NCBI GenBank assembly: GCA_015223225.1
Contig: JADFCQ010000001.1
Location: 1-64,000 of the forward strand
Length of the DNA stretch: 64,000 nucleotides
Origin: Acetobacteraceae bacterium H6797
Lineage (GTDB): Bacteria > Pseudomonadota > Alphaproteobacteria > Acetobacterales > Acetobacteraceae
Direction of reading: 5' to 3'
The notes beneath the pieces are model-generated. The model was not told where the DNA came from, ran no database searches, and was given only the letters and a program-made list of their open reading frames with translations. Of the stretch, positions 46,625-55,723 are shown one piece after another. The position numbers were made by a program, and so were the translations under genes. Position 1 is the first letter of the stretch. Each line of letters starts with the position of its first letter.

Positions 46625-47995
46625 CTAGAAGCGGGCGATGGCCCGCTCCGCCAGCGCGGCGGCGGCCCGGTCGAAAACCGGCGCCCAGCAGCCGGGCGCC
46701 GGCTGGCGGATAAGCCGGACGCTGCGATACCAGGGCGTCTCTTCGCTTTCCTTGCCCCAGGGCCAATGCAGCAGCGGCCCCATCAGCACCCAAACCGGCC
46801 GATTGAGCGCGCCGCAGAGATGGGCCACGGCGCTATCGGTCATGATGACGAGATCCAGCGCCTCGCAGGCGGCGGCGGTATCGGCGAAATCCTCGAGATG
46901 CGGCGCCAGATCCGTCACCGGCGCGCCGGGCATGGCGGCGAGTTCGGCCTCCGGCGGGCCTTTCTGCAGGCTGTAGAGCCGCACCCCCGGCTGCGCGAAG
47001 GCCGTCACGAAATCGCTCAGGCGGCTGCGGCGGACATCATTGTGCTGGAAGGTCGTGCTGCCGGACCAGACGATGCCGACCTTCAGCGGCCCTTCGCCCT
47101 GCGGCAGTAGGCTGGCCATCTTCTCCCGTGCCGCCTCCGGAGCGCGCAGATACCCGTCCCCGAAAGGCACCGTCGCGGCCGAGGGTGTGAAAAGCCCAGG
47201 CAGATCCAGCAGGGAGGCGATCTGCCACCCGGGCTCGGGCAGGCTGCTGCGATCGGTGATCACGGTGCCCTCGGGCGCGATCTCCCGCGCCAGCCGGTGC
47301 AGGGGCGGCTGGATGGCCAGCACGATGCGCCCCACCCGCGCGGCGGCGAGCGGCAGATAGCGCAGGCACTGGATCGTATCGCCGAAACCCTGCTCGGAAT
47401 GGAGATAGAGCGTGGCGCCCGGCTGGGTCGACCCATCCCACCGGGGACCCGGGAAGGGATTGGCCTCGGAACGGGCCATCGACCAGCGGCGGTCGTAGAG
47501 CGGCCAGCCGCGCGCATAATCGCCCTCCACCAGCCAGGAGAGGCAGATATCCCACTCGACCTGGCCCGGATGCGGATGGCCCAGCGCCAGGGCCTTTTCC
47601 AGCGCCGCCCGCGCCTCCGGCCCACGGCCGAGGCGCGCCAGGGTGCGGCCATAGGAAGCCCAGCCATCGGCCGCCTCGGGCATCACGGCCAGGGCGCGGC
47701 GATGGGCGACCAGCGCCTCCTGCCAGCGCAGGGAATCGGTCAGTGCATTCGCCAGATTGCCCCAGATCGCGCCTTCCGTCGGCACTTCGGCCAGCAGGCG
47801 CCGATAGAGCGGGATGGCCTCGTCGAAACGGCGCTGCTGGCGAAGGCAGACGGCGAGCAGATTGGCCGACCAGAGCCGCACGCCCTCCCGGGCATGCAGG
47901 GCGCGCAGCAGGGGCTCGGCCCTATGGCCTTCCCCCGCGCCCACCATGGCCGTCAGCCTCGCCCGTTCCGTCTCGGCAGCGCGCATTCCATCCAT
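46625..47995 (-). CDS. TPR-repeat protein with GT9/GT41-like glycosyltransferase domain
   Basis: A 456-residue protein. The N-terminal third has TPR-like repeats (LRQQRRFDEAIPLYRRLLAE; NALTDSLRWQEALVAHRRAL; RTLARLGRGPEARAALEKAL). The C-terminal half carries LYLHSEQGFGDTIQCLRYL, VGIVWSGSTTFQHNDVRRSR and VIMTDSAVAHLCGALNRPVW, the heptosyltransferase-like donor fold. Such proteins glycosylate surface glycans or proteins. The start at 47995 (MDGMRAAETE) has AAGGG 7 bases upstream; 48025 is an alternative. It converges with the oxoamine synthase (27 bases between stops), so it is not in that operon. Confidence 0.83.
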   Translation of the reverse strand: MDGMRAAETERARLTAMVGAGEGHRAEPLLRALHAREGVRLWSANLLAVCLRQQRRFDEAIPLYRRLLAEVPTEGAIWGNLANALTDSLRWQEALVAHRRALAVMPEAADGWASYGRTLARLGRGPEARAALEKALALGHPHPGQVEWDICLSWLVEGDYARGWPLYDRRWSMARSEANPFPGPRWDGSTQPGATLYLHSEQGFGDTIQCLRYLPLAAARVGRIVLAIQPPLHRLAREIAPEGTVITDRSSLPEPGWQIASLLDLPGLFTPSAATVPFGDGYLRAPEAAREKMASLLPQGEGPLKVGIVWSGSTTFQHNDVRRSRLSDFVTAFAQPGVRLYSLQKGPPEAELAAMPGAPVTDLAPHLEDFADTAAACEALDLVIMTDSAVAHLCGALNRPVWVLMGPLLHWPWGKESEETPWYRSVRLIRQPAPGCWAPVFDRAAAALAERAIARF

Positions 47996-48138
47996 CCCGG
48001 CACCCTTCTGGAGCTGTCCTAACATCCTCGTCCCGAAAGGGTTAATCGCCGATGAAGCCCGCACCCCCACCATCTTGGCATTTTGTTAAGCATTTCCCGC
48101 GAGAGTGGCAGCACGACCAGAAGGGCGCGGAGATCGGG

Positions 48139-48939
48139 ATGAGCAGGCGGGGTGTGAGCGAAGCCTCAGGCAGTTTCGGGCGGCAACCCGCGCTCGACTT
48201 CACGAAGCGGCTCATCTCCACCGCGCCCCCGCCGGCCGAGCCGGGCGCCAAGCCCCGCCCGCCCACCGATCCGGGGCCGGCCGGTCATCGCGAGCGGATG
48301 CGCGAGCGGCTGCTCGGCACCGGGCCCGAGGCGTTGCTCGATCACGAGATGCTGGAGATGCTGCTGTTCCTCGCCCTGCCCCGGCGGGATACCAAGCCCA
48401 TCGCGCGGACGCTGCTCGCCCGCTTCGGCAGCTTCGCCGATGTGATCTCGGCCCCCGCCCATAGCCTGCGGGAGATCCCCGGCCTCGGGGATGCGGGCGT
48501 CGCCGCGCTGAAACTCGCCCAGGGCGCGGCCCTGCGCCTGTTGCGGGACGAGGCGGCGGCCCGGCCCCTGCTCGATAATTGGGAGAAGCTCATCGCCTAT
48601 CTCTCGGCCGCCCTGGCCCGCGAGCAGGAGGAACAGGCCCGCCTGCTCTTCCTCGACGGCAAGAACCGCCTCATCGCCGACGAGGTCCAGGCGCGCGGCA
48701 CGGTGAACCACGCGCCGGTCTATCCACGCGAGGTGATCAGGCGCTCGCTGGAGCTGCGGGCCACCGCGCTCATCCTGGTCCATAACCACCCCTCGGGCGA
48801 TCCGCGGCCCAGCCGGGCGGATATCGAGATGACCGCCGAGATCAAATCCGCCGCCGCCCTGCTCGACATCACCCTTCACGACCATCTTGTGATCGGGAGA
48901 GGGCGTCATTTCTCGTTTCGTCGCGAGGGATTGCTCTGA
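48139..48939 (+). CDS. radC: RadC/UPF0758 family JAMM protein
   Basis: A 266-residue RadC-family protein. Helix-hairpin-helix text FGSFADVISAPAHSLREIPG is followed by the JAMM metal motif: His-x-His in LILVHNHPSGDPRPSRADIE, with Asp, and an upstream Glu region. The start at 48139 has GGAG 7 bases upstream; an in-frame ATG at 48052 would add 29 residues of low complexity. Residues before about 55 are not conserved in the family. The function is unproven; a DNA-repair role has been doubted. Confidence 0.9.
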   Translation: MSRRGVSEASGSFGRQPALDFTKRLISTAPPPAEPGAKPRPPTDPGPAGHRERMRERLLGTGPEALLDHEMLEMLLFLALPRRDTKPIARTLLARFGSFADVISAPAHSLREIPGLGDAGVAALKLAQGAALRLLRDEAAARPLLDNWEKLIAYLSAALAREQEEQARLLFLDGKNRLIADEVQARGTVNHAPVYPREVIRRSLELRATALILVHNHPSGDPRPSRADIEMTAEIKSAAALLDITLHDHLVIGRGRHFSFRREGLL

Positions 48940-48983
48940 CGGCCCCGTTGACCTCGCGCTCGGCATAAAGGCAGGCTCGAGCT

Positions 48984-49865
48984 ATGCGCCGTCACGCCCT
49001 CCACGTTGCCATGCTGCTCGCCGCCTTCGGCGTCGAGGCAGCGATGGCACAGCCGAAGCCGCCGCCTCTCGAAGCCGCCCCTCAGCAGGTGACGCCGCCG
49101 GGCAAGCCACCGCCGGCGGATGCCTCTCCCACGCCCTCGCAGCCGCCATCCCAGCGGAGCGGCGGCGGGCAGCGGACGCCCTCCAACCTGTCGAACCTGC
49201 CCAAGCCCCCGGCGCTCTCGCCCGAAGAGGCGCGTCGTCAGGTCTCGTCGGGCACTGGCTTCGTCGTGGCAGCGCGCCGCGTGCTGACGAACCACCACGT
49301 CATCAAGGAATGCGCCGCCGTCCGGCTGCGCCAGGGCGACAAGCCCGAGGTCGAGGCCCAGGTCGTCACGAGCGATGAGGATCATGACCTGGCGCTGCTC
49401 AGCACCGAGGCCGATCTCGGCCCGCCGCTGCCCTTCCGCGGCTCGCCCGCCGTGCGGCGCGGCGAGGGTGTGGTGACCTATGGCTTCCCGCTGGCGGGCC
49501 TGCTCTCCTCGGGCCCGACGCTCACCACCGGCGAGGTTTCCGCCCTGGCAGGCCTGTCGAACAACCAGGATCAGTTCCAGATCAGCGCGCCTGTGCAGCC
49601 CGGCAATTCCGGCGGGCCGCTCTTCGATCTCTCAGGCAATGTCATCGGCGTGGTGGTTTCGAAGCTCAATGCCCAGCGGATCGCGCAGCGCACGGGCGAT
49701 ATCCCGCAGAACGTGAATTTCGCCGTGAAGGGCGAGGTCGCGCTGGACTTCCTGCATAAGAACAACGTCGAACCGCGCATCGCCAATACGGATGCGACCA
49801 GGACGGCGGCCGAAGTGGGCGATCTCGCCGACCCCTCGACGGTCTTCATCCGCTGCATGCGTTGA
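48984..49865 (+). CDS. Secreted trypsin-like serine protease (HtrA-like, no PDZ)
   Basis: A 293-residue periplasmic protease. The signal peptide MRRHALHVAMLLAAFGVEAA ends AMA-QP, followed by a Pro-rich linker (about 24-75). The catalytic triad is His in VLTNHHVIKECAAV, Asp in EDHDLALL and Ser in QPGNSGGPLFDLSGNVIGVV. There is no PDZ domain, unlike DegP/DegS. The stop lies one base before the chromate-transporter GTG, so the two are probably translated together. Substrate unknown. Confidence 0.88.
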   Translation: MRRHALHVAMLLAAFGVEAAMAQPKPPPLEAAPQQVTPPGKPPPADASPTPSQPPSQRSGGGQRTPSNLSNLPKPPALSPEEARRQVSSGTGFVVAARRVLTNHHVIKECAAVRLRQGDKPEVEAQVVTSDEDHDLALLSTEADLGPPLPFRGSPAVRRGEGVVTYGFPLAGLLSSGPTLTTGEVSALAGLSNNQDQFQISAPVQPGNSGGPLFDLSGNVIGVVVSKLNAQRIAQRTGDIPQNVNFAVKGEVALDFLHKNNVEPRIANTDATRTAAEVGDLADPSTVFIRCMR

Positions 49866-49866
49866 G

Positions 49867-50442
49867 GTGAACCAGCCCTCTGCCACCTCACCCATCGTGC
49901 CTTCGAGGCTCGATCTGCTCCTCGCCTTCGGGAAGATGGGCATGATCGGCTTCGGGGGCGTCGCCCCCTGGGCGCGGCGGGTGATGGTGGAGGAGCGGCG
50001 CTGGATGACCGACCAGGAATTCGCCGAATACCTGGGCATGGGCCAGGTCCTGCCGGGGGCCAATATGCTCAATGTCGCCGTCATGGTCGGTGATCGCTAT
50101 GGCGGCGCTTCCGGCGCGGCCCTGGCGCTGCTCGGGCTGCTGGGCGGGCCCATGCTGGTCATCCTGCTCATGGCCGGGCTCTACGGGCGCTTCGCCGGCT
50201 TTCCGACGGTGCAGGCAGCACTCTCCGGCACGGCAGCCGCGGCGGCCGGCATGGTCATCGGCACCGCGCTGCGTATGGGCGAGCGGCTCAAGGCGCCGCC
50301 CGCGCTCTGGGCCGTCGGGGTGCTGGCCTTCGTCGCCTGCGGGTTGCTGCGCCTGCCCCTGCCCTATGTGGTGCTGACGCTGGCGCCCATCGGCGTCCTG
50401 CTCTCGGCCTGGCCGAAGCTCTCCTCGCGCCGCCGCCGGTGA
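49867..50442 (+). CDS. Chromate transporter (CHR family), N-terminal half
   Basis: A 191-residue inner-membrane protein corresponding to one half of ChrA. The CHR motif is FGKMGMIGFGGVAPWARRVM, then MGQVLPGANMLNVAVMVGDR. Short-chain CHR proteins act as pairs. The start is GTG at 49867 (VNQPSATS); the next ATG at 49936 falls inside the motif. The gene overlaps the second half as GTGA. Confidence 0.87.
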   Translation: MNQPSATSPIVPSRLDLLLAFGKMGMIGFGGVAPWARRVMVEERRWMTDQEFAEYLGMGQVLPGANMLNVAVMVGDRYGGASGAALALLGLLGGPMLVILLMAGLYGRFAGFPTVQAALSGTAAAAAGMVIGTALRMGERLKAPPALWAVGVLAFVACGLLRLPLPYVVLTLAPIGVLLSAWPKLSSRRRR

Positions 50443-50972
50443 TCGCGGTCCTCGTCACCCTCGGCCTCGGGCTGCTCTCCCTATCGCTGGTCGCGGTGGG
50501 CGGGGCCATCGCCGTAATGCCGGAAGTGCACCGGCTGACGGTCGAGGCCCATGGCTGGCTCGATGATACGACCTTCACCCAGCTCTTCGCCCTGGCCCAG
50601 GCGGCGCCGGGGCCGAATGTGCTGGCGGTGAGCCTCATCGGCTGGCAGGTCGCGGGCCTGCCTGGGCTGTTGGTGGCCACCGTCGCCATGTGCGGGCCGA
50701 CCAGCCTGCTCGCCTATGCCTTCTCCCGCCTGCGCCACCGGCTCGCCGATTCGATCTGGGTGAAGGCCGTGGCCCAGGGGCTGGTGCCTCTCGCCGTGGG
50801 CCTGATGCTCGCCACCGGCATCGTGCTGGCCGAGGCCGCGATGGTCGGCTGGTTCTCCATTGCCATCACGGCGGTCGCCAGCATCGTGGTCTGGCGCAGC
50901 CGGTTCAGCCCGCTCTGGGTGCTGGGCGGCGGCGCCGTCTGCGGCATGCTGGCCCAGGCGCTACACCAATAG
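50439..50972 (+). CDS. Chromate transporter (CHR family), C-terminal half
   Basis: A 177-residue membrane protein, the second short-chain CHR. Motif text SLSLVAVGGAIAVMPEVHR and FALAQAAPGPNVLAVSLIGW corresponds to the family signature in the second half. The GTG start overlaps the stop of the first half, so a 1:1 complex exporting chromate (or importing a related oxyanion) is expected. Confidence 0.87.
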   Translation: MIAVLVTLGLGLLSLSLVAVGGAIAVMPEVHRLTVEAHGWLDDTTFTQLFALAQAAPGPNVLAVSLIGWQVAGLPGLLVATVAMCGPTSLLAYAFSRLRHRLADSIWVKAVAQGLVPLAVGLMLATGIVLAEAAMVGWFSIAITAVASIVVWRSRFSPLWVLGGGAVCGMLAQALHQ

Positions 50973-51047
50973 TTCAGCGGGTTTCGGCATTGTCCCGCCT
51001 GGGCCGGCCCGATTAAAGCAGCATGACCTGCAGGAGTACCGCCTTCC

Positions 51048-52169
51048 ATGGACGCCCAAGCGCCGACAGTCACCGCACCGATCGTGATCTTCGCCTTCAC
51101 GCGCCCTGATTATCTCAAGCGCCTATGCCTGTCCCTGAAGGCCCAGCAGGGCGTGACAATCCCCGACAACCAGGTGCATCTGGTGCAGGACGGCTCCCGC
51201 TCGCCGCGCTCCGGCCTGGTCTATGGCGATCCAGCGCTGCTCGAGGCGAGCGTGGAGGCCTTCCGCGAGGTCTTTCCCGAAGGCCATGTGCATGCGGCGC
51301 CGCATAATCTCGGCATCGCCATGAACCTGCACCGCGGCGAGAAGCTCGTCTTCGACACGCTCAAGGCCGAGGTGGGCTATTTCTTCGAGGAGGATCTGGA
51401 GCTCGGCCCCTGCTACGTCGCGATGCTGGAGAAGATCCGCGCGGCGGTCGGCAGCAATCCCAAGCTCGGCTATTTCGCCGCCTATGGGAACCATCGCGTC
51501 GATGCCGATCCCGACCGTCCCGGCTTCATCCCGCTGGAGCATCACTGGGGTTTCGGCCTGACGCGGCGCTGTTGGCGGGCGATGCAGCCCTGGCTGGAGC
51601 CCTTCCACCAGGTCTACAAGGAAGTGGACTACCAGGGCCGGCCGCATCTGCGCATCGCCGAGCTCTACCAGGAGAAGGAGGTGGCCAATATGGCCTCCTC
51701 CCAGGACGTGGCGAAGACCATGGCCGCCGCCGATCTCGGCTTCGCCCGCATCAATACCGACGTCTGCTACGCGCGCTATATCGGCGCCAAGGGCGAGAGC
51801 TTCCGGGCCGAGAGCTTCGAGAAGCACGGCTATGACCGCATGACCTTCGCGACCAGCCTGCCCGCGAAATTCACCCCGCCCTCGAAGGAACTGATCGAGC
51901 GCATCGCGGCCGACAAGCGCGCCCAATGCGTCGCCTTCCGCCGGAACAGCTACGCCACCGAGCTGGAGGCCATGCGGCGGCGGCTCTACAACCCCGACGT
52001 GATGGTCACCAAGGAACAAGTGGACGATCTCTGGCGCCTGCTGATGGATCGCGTGCCGGACAATGCCGAGTATTACGAGCGGAACGTCGGCAAGCGCACT
52101 ATCCGCCAGCTCCGCACCTCGCTGCTCCGCAGCAAGGAAGCCCAGGCCAAATCCTTCTTTATGAAATGA
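51048..52169 (+). CDS. GT-A-like glycosyltransferase with DUF4214-like tail
   Basis: A 373-residue protein. The N-terminal half resembles GT13/GT2-type GT-A enzymes: IVIFAFTRPDYLKRLCLSLK, VHLVQDGSRSP, HNLGIAMNLHRGEKLVF, and the acidic pair YFFEEDLELGPCYV in the place of DxD. The C-terminal tail (about 315-373) reads VTKEQVDDLWRLLMDRVPDN, then TIRQLRTSLLRSKEAQAKSF, which looks like the DUF4214-type helical module attached to surface proteins. The acceptor and donor are unknown. It starts MDAQAPTVTA with no close partner. Confidence 0.72.
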   Translation: MDAQAPTVTAPIVIFAFTRPDYLKRLCLSLKAQQGVTIPDNQVHLVQDGSRSPRSGLVYGDPALLEASVEAFREVFPEGHVHAAPHNLGIAMNLHRGEKLVFDTLKAEVGYFFEEDLELGPCYVAMLEKIRAAVGSNPKLGYFAAYGNHRVDADPDRPGFIPLEHHWGFGLTRRCWRAMQPWLEPFHQVYKEVDYQGRPHLRIAELYQEKEVANMASSQDVAKTMAAADLGFARINTDVCYARYIGAKGESFRAESFEKHGYDRMTFATSLPAKFTPPSKELIERIAADKRAQCVAFRRNSYATELEAMRRRLYNPDVMVTKEQVDDLWRLLMDRVPDNAEYYERNVGKRTIRQLRTSLLRSKEAQAKSFFMK

Positions 52170-52194
52170 CATTTCGTTTTTTTCGTCATTGCAT

Positions 52195-52204
52195 AAGGAG
52201 GTGA
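52195..52204 (+). promoter_or_regulatory. Unusually perfect Shine-Dalgarno sequence
   Basis: AAGGAGGTGA complements the 3' end of 16S rRNA over ten bases. It is followed immediately by TTG at 52205, in frame with the FAD oxidase, and it lies 36 bases before the ATG at 52241. Either initiation uses TTG with a short spacer or the site serves another purpose. Confidence 0.55.
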
Positions 52205-52240
52205 TTGACCGCGGCCCTCTCTAAGGCTTGTCTGCGCCCC

Positions 52241-53683
52241 ATGACCGACGCCGTTGCCACCGCTCCCGCCCTTCCCGCCGGCCTTCTCGCCGCGCTGACC
52301 GATCTGCTCGGCCCCTCGGGCGTGATCACCGACCCGGCCGATCTCGAGCCGCATCTGTCGGACTGGCGCTCGCTTTACAAGGGCCGCAGCCCGGCCCTTC
52401 TGCGCCCCGCCAGCACGGCGGAGCTCTCGGCGGCCATGAAGCTGCTCTTCGAGGCGGGCGTGCCGGTCGTGCCCCAGGGCGGCAATACCTCCATGGTCGG
52501 CGGCGCCATGCCGGATGAGAGCGGCAGCCAGGTCATCCTCTCGCTGCAGCGCATGAACAAGGTGCGCGACATCGACCCGGTCGACATGACCATGACGGTC
52601 GAGGCGGGCCTCGTGCTCAAGACGGCGCAGGATATCGCAGCCGAGCAGGGCTGCCTCTTCCCGCTCTCGCTCGGCGCCGAGGGCACGGCGACCATCGGCG
52701 GCGTGCTGGCGACCAATGCGGGCGGCAATACCACCGTGCGCTACGGCAATGCCCGCGAGCTGATGCTGGGCCTGGAGGTGGTGCTGCCGGACGGGCAGAT
52801 CATCAACGGCCTTCGCCGCCTGCGGAAGGACAATACGGGCCTTGCCCTGCGCCAGCTCTTCGTGGGCGCCGAGGGCTCGCTCGGCATCATCACCGCCGCG
52901 GTGCTCCGCCTCTTCCCGCAGCCGCGCGAATCCGCCGTCGCCTTCTGCGCCGTGCCCGACGAGGATGCGGCGCTGGCCCTCTTCCGCCGCTTCCGCGAGC
53001 GCGACGAGACGGCCATCCGCGCCTTCGAATACATGTCCGGCACGGGCATCGACCTCACCCTCAAGCATATCGAGGGCGCCGTTCTGCCGATCGGCGAGCG
53101 GGCGGACCATTACGTGCTGGTCGACCTCGCCTCCTCCCGCCCCAATGCGGGCCTGGCCGAGATGCTGGAATCGGTGCTCGAGGGCGCCTTCGAGGCCGGC
53201 GAGGTGGTCGACGCCGCCATCGCCCAGTCCGACGCCCAGCGCCACGCCATCTGGCGCCTGCGCGAGGAGCATCCAGAAGCGCAGCGCAAGGAAGGCGCCT
53301 CGGTGAAGAACGACGTCTCGGTGCCGGTCTCGAAGGTGCCGGAGCTGATCCGCCGCGCCTCGGCCGCCTGCCAGGCGTTGATCCCCGGCACGCGCCCGGT
53401 GCCCTTCGGCCACCTCGGCGACGGCAATATCCACATGAACCTCGAGCAGCCCGTGGGCATGGACCCGGCCGAGTTCCTCGCCCGCAGCCATGACATCATG
53501 GATGTGGTGAACGACGTGGTGCGCGAGTTGGACGGCAGCTTCTCGGCTGAGCACGGCATCGGCCGCCTCAAGACCGACATGCTGGCCGATTGGCGCGGCG
53601 GGGCCGAATACGAGACCATGAAGCGCATCAAGGCCGCACTCGACCCGAAGGGGCTGATGAACCCCGGCAAGGTCTTCTTCTGA
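52241..53683 (+). CDS. FAD-linked oxidase, D-2-hydroxyacid dehydrogenase-like
   Basis: A 480-residue VAO/PCMH-fold flavoprotein of the GlcD/D-2-hydroxyglutarate/D-lactate dehydrogenase type. FAD-binding landmarks are PVVPQGGNTSMVGGAMPDES, LSLGAEGTATIGGVLATNAG, VGAEGSLGIITAAVLRLFP and the C-terminal FGHLGDGNIHMNL and FSAEHGIGRLKTDML, the metal/substrate motifs of the D-2-hydroxyacid branch. It oxidises a D-2-hydroxyacid, passing electrons to ETF or a quinone. The ATG at 52241 is used by family length; TTG at 52205 has the perfect Shine-Dalgarno and would add 12 residues. Confidence 0.9.
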   Translation: MTDAVATAPALPAGLLAALTDLLGPSGVITDPADLEPHLSDWRSLYKGRSPALLRPASTAELSAAMKLLFEAGVPVVPQGGNTSMVGGAMPDESGSQVILSLQRMNKVRDIDPVDMTMTVEAGLVLKTAQDIAAEQGCLFPLSLGAEGTATIGGVLATNAGGNTTVRYGNARELMLGLEVVLPDGQIINGLRRLRKDNTGLALRQLFVGAEGSLGIITAAVLRLFPQPRESAVAFCAVPDEDAALALFRRFRERDETAIRAFEYMSGTGIDLTLKHIEGAVLPIGERADHYVLVDLASSRPNAGLAEMLESVLEGAFEAGEVVDAAIAQSDAQRHAIWRLREEHPEAQRKEGASVKNDVSVPVSKVPELIRRASAACQALIPGTRPVPFGHLGDGNIHMNLEQPVGMDPAEFLARSHDIMDVVNDVVRELDGSFSAEHGIGRLKTDMLADWRGGAEYETMKRIKAALDPKGLMNPGKVFF

Positions 53684-54471
53684 TCGGCCCGCCCCGGCGC
53701 CGCCGCGCTTTCCGGCGGCCCGGCCGAGCCTTTCCGCTCGCGTTCGCCCTGCTGCTCGGGGCCTGCGCGCCGAGCCCGGCCCCTATCGCGGCGGCCGACC
53801 CCGATACGGCCGATCTCATGGCCCAGACCGTCGCGACGCTGCGTATCGGCCGCGGCGATTGCGTCTCCACCGGCGCGGCGGTGCATCTCGGCCAGGGCCG
53901 CTTCCTCACCGCCTCGCATGTGGTGGACGGCACGCAGCCCATGCTGCGCGGCTGCCTGACCGGCCCCGCCCAGCCCATCGTGAGCTTCCAAGGGCGCGAC
54001 GTGCCGGCCCAGGTCACCCATACCGGCTTCGCGGCCTTCGAGCCCGGATTCGGCCTGCGCTATCTCGGCGGGCAGGATATCGCGCTACTCCAGCGCCCCG
54101 TATTGGGCGACGCGCCGCCCGCCGCCCCCCTCTGCGCCAGCGGGCCGGTGCCGGGGCAATGGGTGCTGGTCGTCACTCCGCTGCGCATGACGGCGAGCCG
54201 CGTACTGGGCGAGATGCGGGAAAGCGCTCCGGCTTATGGCGGCTATACCGAACTCGCCATGCGGCTGGAGCCGGGTGAATCGGGCGGCGGCGTCTTCGAT
54301 GCCGTGGGCCATTGCCTGCTCGGTCTGGTGGCGCATCGGGAAGATGTGGGCGGCCGGCAGCGCACCCGGATCGTGGAGGTGGCGGCCCTGCGCCGCTTCA
54401 TGGCGGCCGAGCCGGCCCCCGTCCTGGCCCGGGCGCCCCAAGGGACTGCCCAACGGGTACCCCAGCCCTGA
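53680..54471 (+). CDS. Trypsin-like serine protease, probable lipoprotein, non-standard start
   Basis: About 263 residues. The N terminus is basic and hydrophobic, then has a lipobox (LALLLGAC-like AFALLLGACAP), so lipid anchoring to Cys is likely. The triad reads His in FLTASHVVDG, Asp in GGQDIALLQRP and Ser in RLEPGESGGGVFD. No ATG or GTG lies before the lipobox. The only nearby options are CTG at 53680, which overlaps the FAD oxidase stop as CTGA, or TTG at 53590 far inside that gene. CTG is chosen because overlap coupling is common here, but this is uncertain. It may quality-control the envelope. Confidence 0.7.
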   Translation: MIGPPRRRRAFRRPGRAFPLAFALLLGACAPSPAPIAAADPDTADLMAQTVATLRIGRGDCVSTGAAVHLGQGRFLTASHVVDGTQPMLRGCLTGPAQPIVSFQGRDVPAQVTHTGFAAFEPGFGLRYLGGQDIALLQRPVLGDAPPAAPLCASGPVPGQWVLVVTPLRMTASRVLGEMRESAPAYGGYTELAMRLEPGESGGGVFDAVGHCLLGLVAHREDVGGRQRTRIVEVAALRRFMAAEPAPVLARAPQGTAQRVPQP

Positions 54472-54555
54472 GCGAGCCCCCCGGAAAGCGGATGAGCGCT
54501 GTTACAGCGGCGCCCTTTGCCCCGCGGGCATTGCCAAGTGTAGGGTGCGGCCGCG

Positions 54556-55710
54556 ATGACCCTCGTTGACCGCTATATCCTCCGCCAGCTCGCCGTGGCA
54601 CTCCTCGCCGTGACCGTCGGGCTCGCGGCGCTGGTCTGGCTCACCCAGTCGCTGCGCTTCATCGAGCTGGTGCTCGATCGGGGCCTGTCGCTGGCCGTGT
54701 TCCTGGAACTCACCGGCCTGCTGCTGCCGAATTTCTTCTCGGTGATCCTGCCGATCACGACCTTCGTGGTGACGCTCTTCGTCTATGTGCGTCTGGCGGG
54801 CGACCGGGAGCTGGTCGTGCTGCGCAATACCGGCCGGTCGCATTGGCAGCTCGCCAGGCCCGCCCTGGTGCTGGCCACCATCTCGGCGGCGCTCTGCATG
54901 GTGCTGCAGCTCTGGCTCGTGCCGCTGACCCACGCGGCCTTCCGCGAGTGGCAATACGAGATCCGGAACCAGATGGCGGCGGTGCTGATCCAGGAGGGCG
55001 TCTTCTCCTCCATCAGCGACGACCTGACGGTCTATGCCCGCCAGCGCGATAATGACGGCACGCTGCGCGGCATCCTGGTACATGACGCGCGGGACAAGGG
55101 CGCGCCGGCGACCATCCTCGCCGAGGAAGGCCGCATCGTCAGCTCTCCCCTGGGCCCGCGGGTGATCCTGCTCAACGGCGTGCGCCAGACGGTGGAGCGC
55201 GTCCCGCCGCCGGCCGGCAGCCCGCCCGGTACCCCCTCCACCCTGCGTCTCTCCTCGCTGACCTTCACCGAGAACAGCATCGACATGGCCCGGGCCTCGC
55301 GCAGCGACGACGTCCGCAACCGCGATTCGCGCGAGCGAAGCATCGATGAGCTGCTGCATCCCGACCCGGCCGAGCATATTTCCGACCGCGACGCGCAGAA
55401 ATTCCGCGCCGAGGCGCATCAGCGGCTGGCTTCGCCCTTCACGGCGATCAGCTTCGCCATGGTGGGCCTCGCCGCCGCGCTGACGGGGCAGTTCCGCCGC
55501 CATGGCGGCTCGGCGCGCGTCGCGCTGGGCGTGGGCCTCGTCGTCGGGCTGCTGGCCTTCGGCCTGACCAGCGGCAATCTGGCCGCCGGCAACAACCGCT
55601 ACATCTGGGTCATCTGGGCCCAGACCGTGGCGCCGGCCATCGTCTCCGCCTGGTTCCTCTCCGGCCTGCCGGGCCTGCCGCGCGCGACCGCCGCGCGCCT
55701 GGGCGCCTGA
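54556..55710 (+). CDS. lptF: LPS export ABC transporter permease LptF
   Basis: A 384-residue inner-membrane permease that, with LptG and LptB, extracts LPS and pushes it onto the periplasmic bridge. It starts MTLVDRYILRQLAVALLAVT, then FFSVILPITTFVVTLFVYVR. The periplasmic beta-jellyroll (about 130-280) carries VLIQEGVFSSISDDLTVYAR. The last helices begin at LASPFTAISFAMVGLAAALT. It is the first gene of the lpt-surA-rsmA run; lptB and lptC must be elsewhere. Confidence 0.95.
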   Translation: MTLVDRYILRQLAVALLAVTVGLAALVWLTQSLRFIELVLDRGLSLAVFLELTGLLLPNFFSVILPITTFVVTLFVYVRLAGDRELVVLRNTGRSHWQLARPALVLATISAALCMVLQLWLVPLTHAAFREWQYEIRNQMAAVLIQEGVFSSISDDLTVYARQRDNDGTLRGILVHDARDKGAPATILAEEGRIVSSPLGPRVILLNGVRQTVERVPPPAGSPPGTPSTLRLSSLTFTENSIDMARASRSDDVRNRDSRERSIDELLHPDPAEHISDRDAQKFRAEAHQRLASPFTAISFAMVGLAAALTGQFRRHGGSARVALGVGLVVGLLAFGLTSGNLAAGNNRYIWVIWAQTVAPAIVSAWFLSGLPGLPRATAARLGA

Positions 55711-55723
55711 GCGAGGCAGCGAC

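Noticed and set aside
52155..52195. T-rich hairpin after the GT-A gene as terminator
   Set aside because: The possible stem is only 5-6 base pairs and overlaps the stop codon; too weak to annotate.
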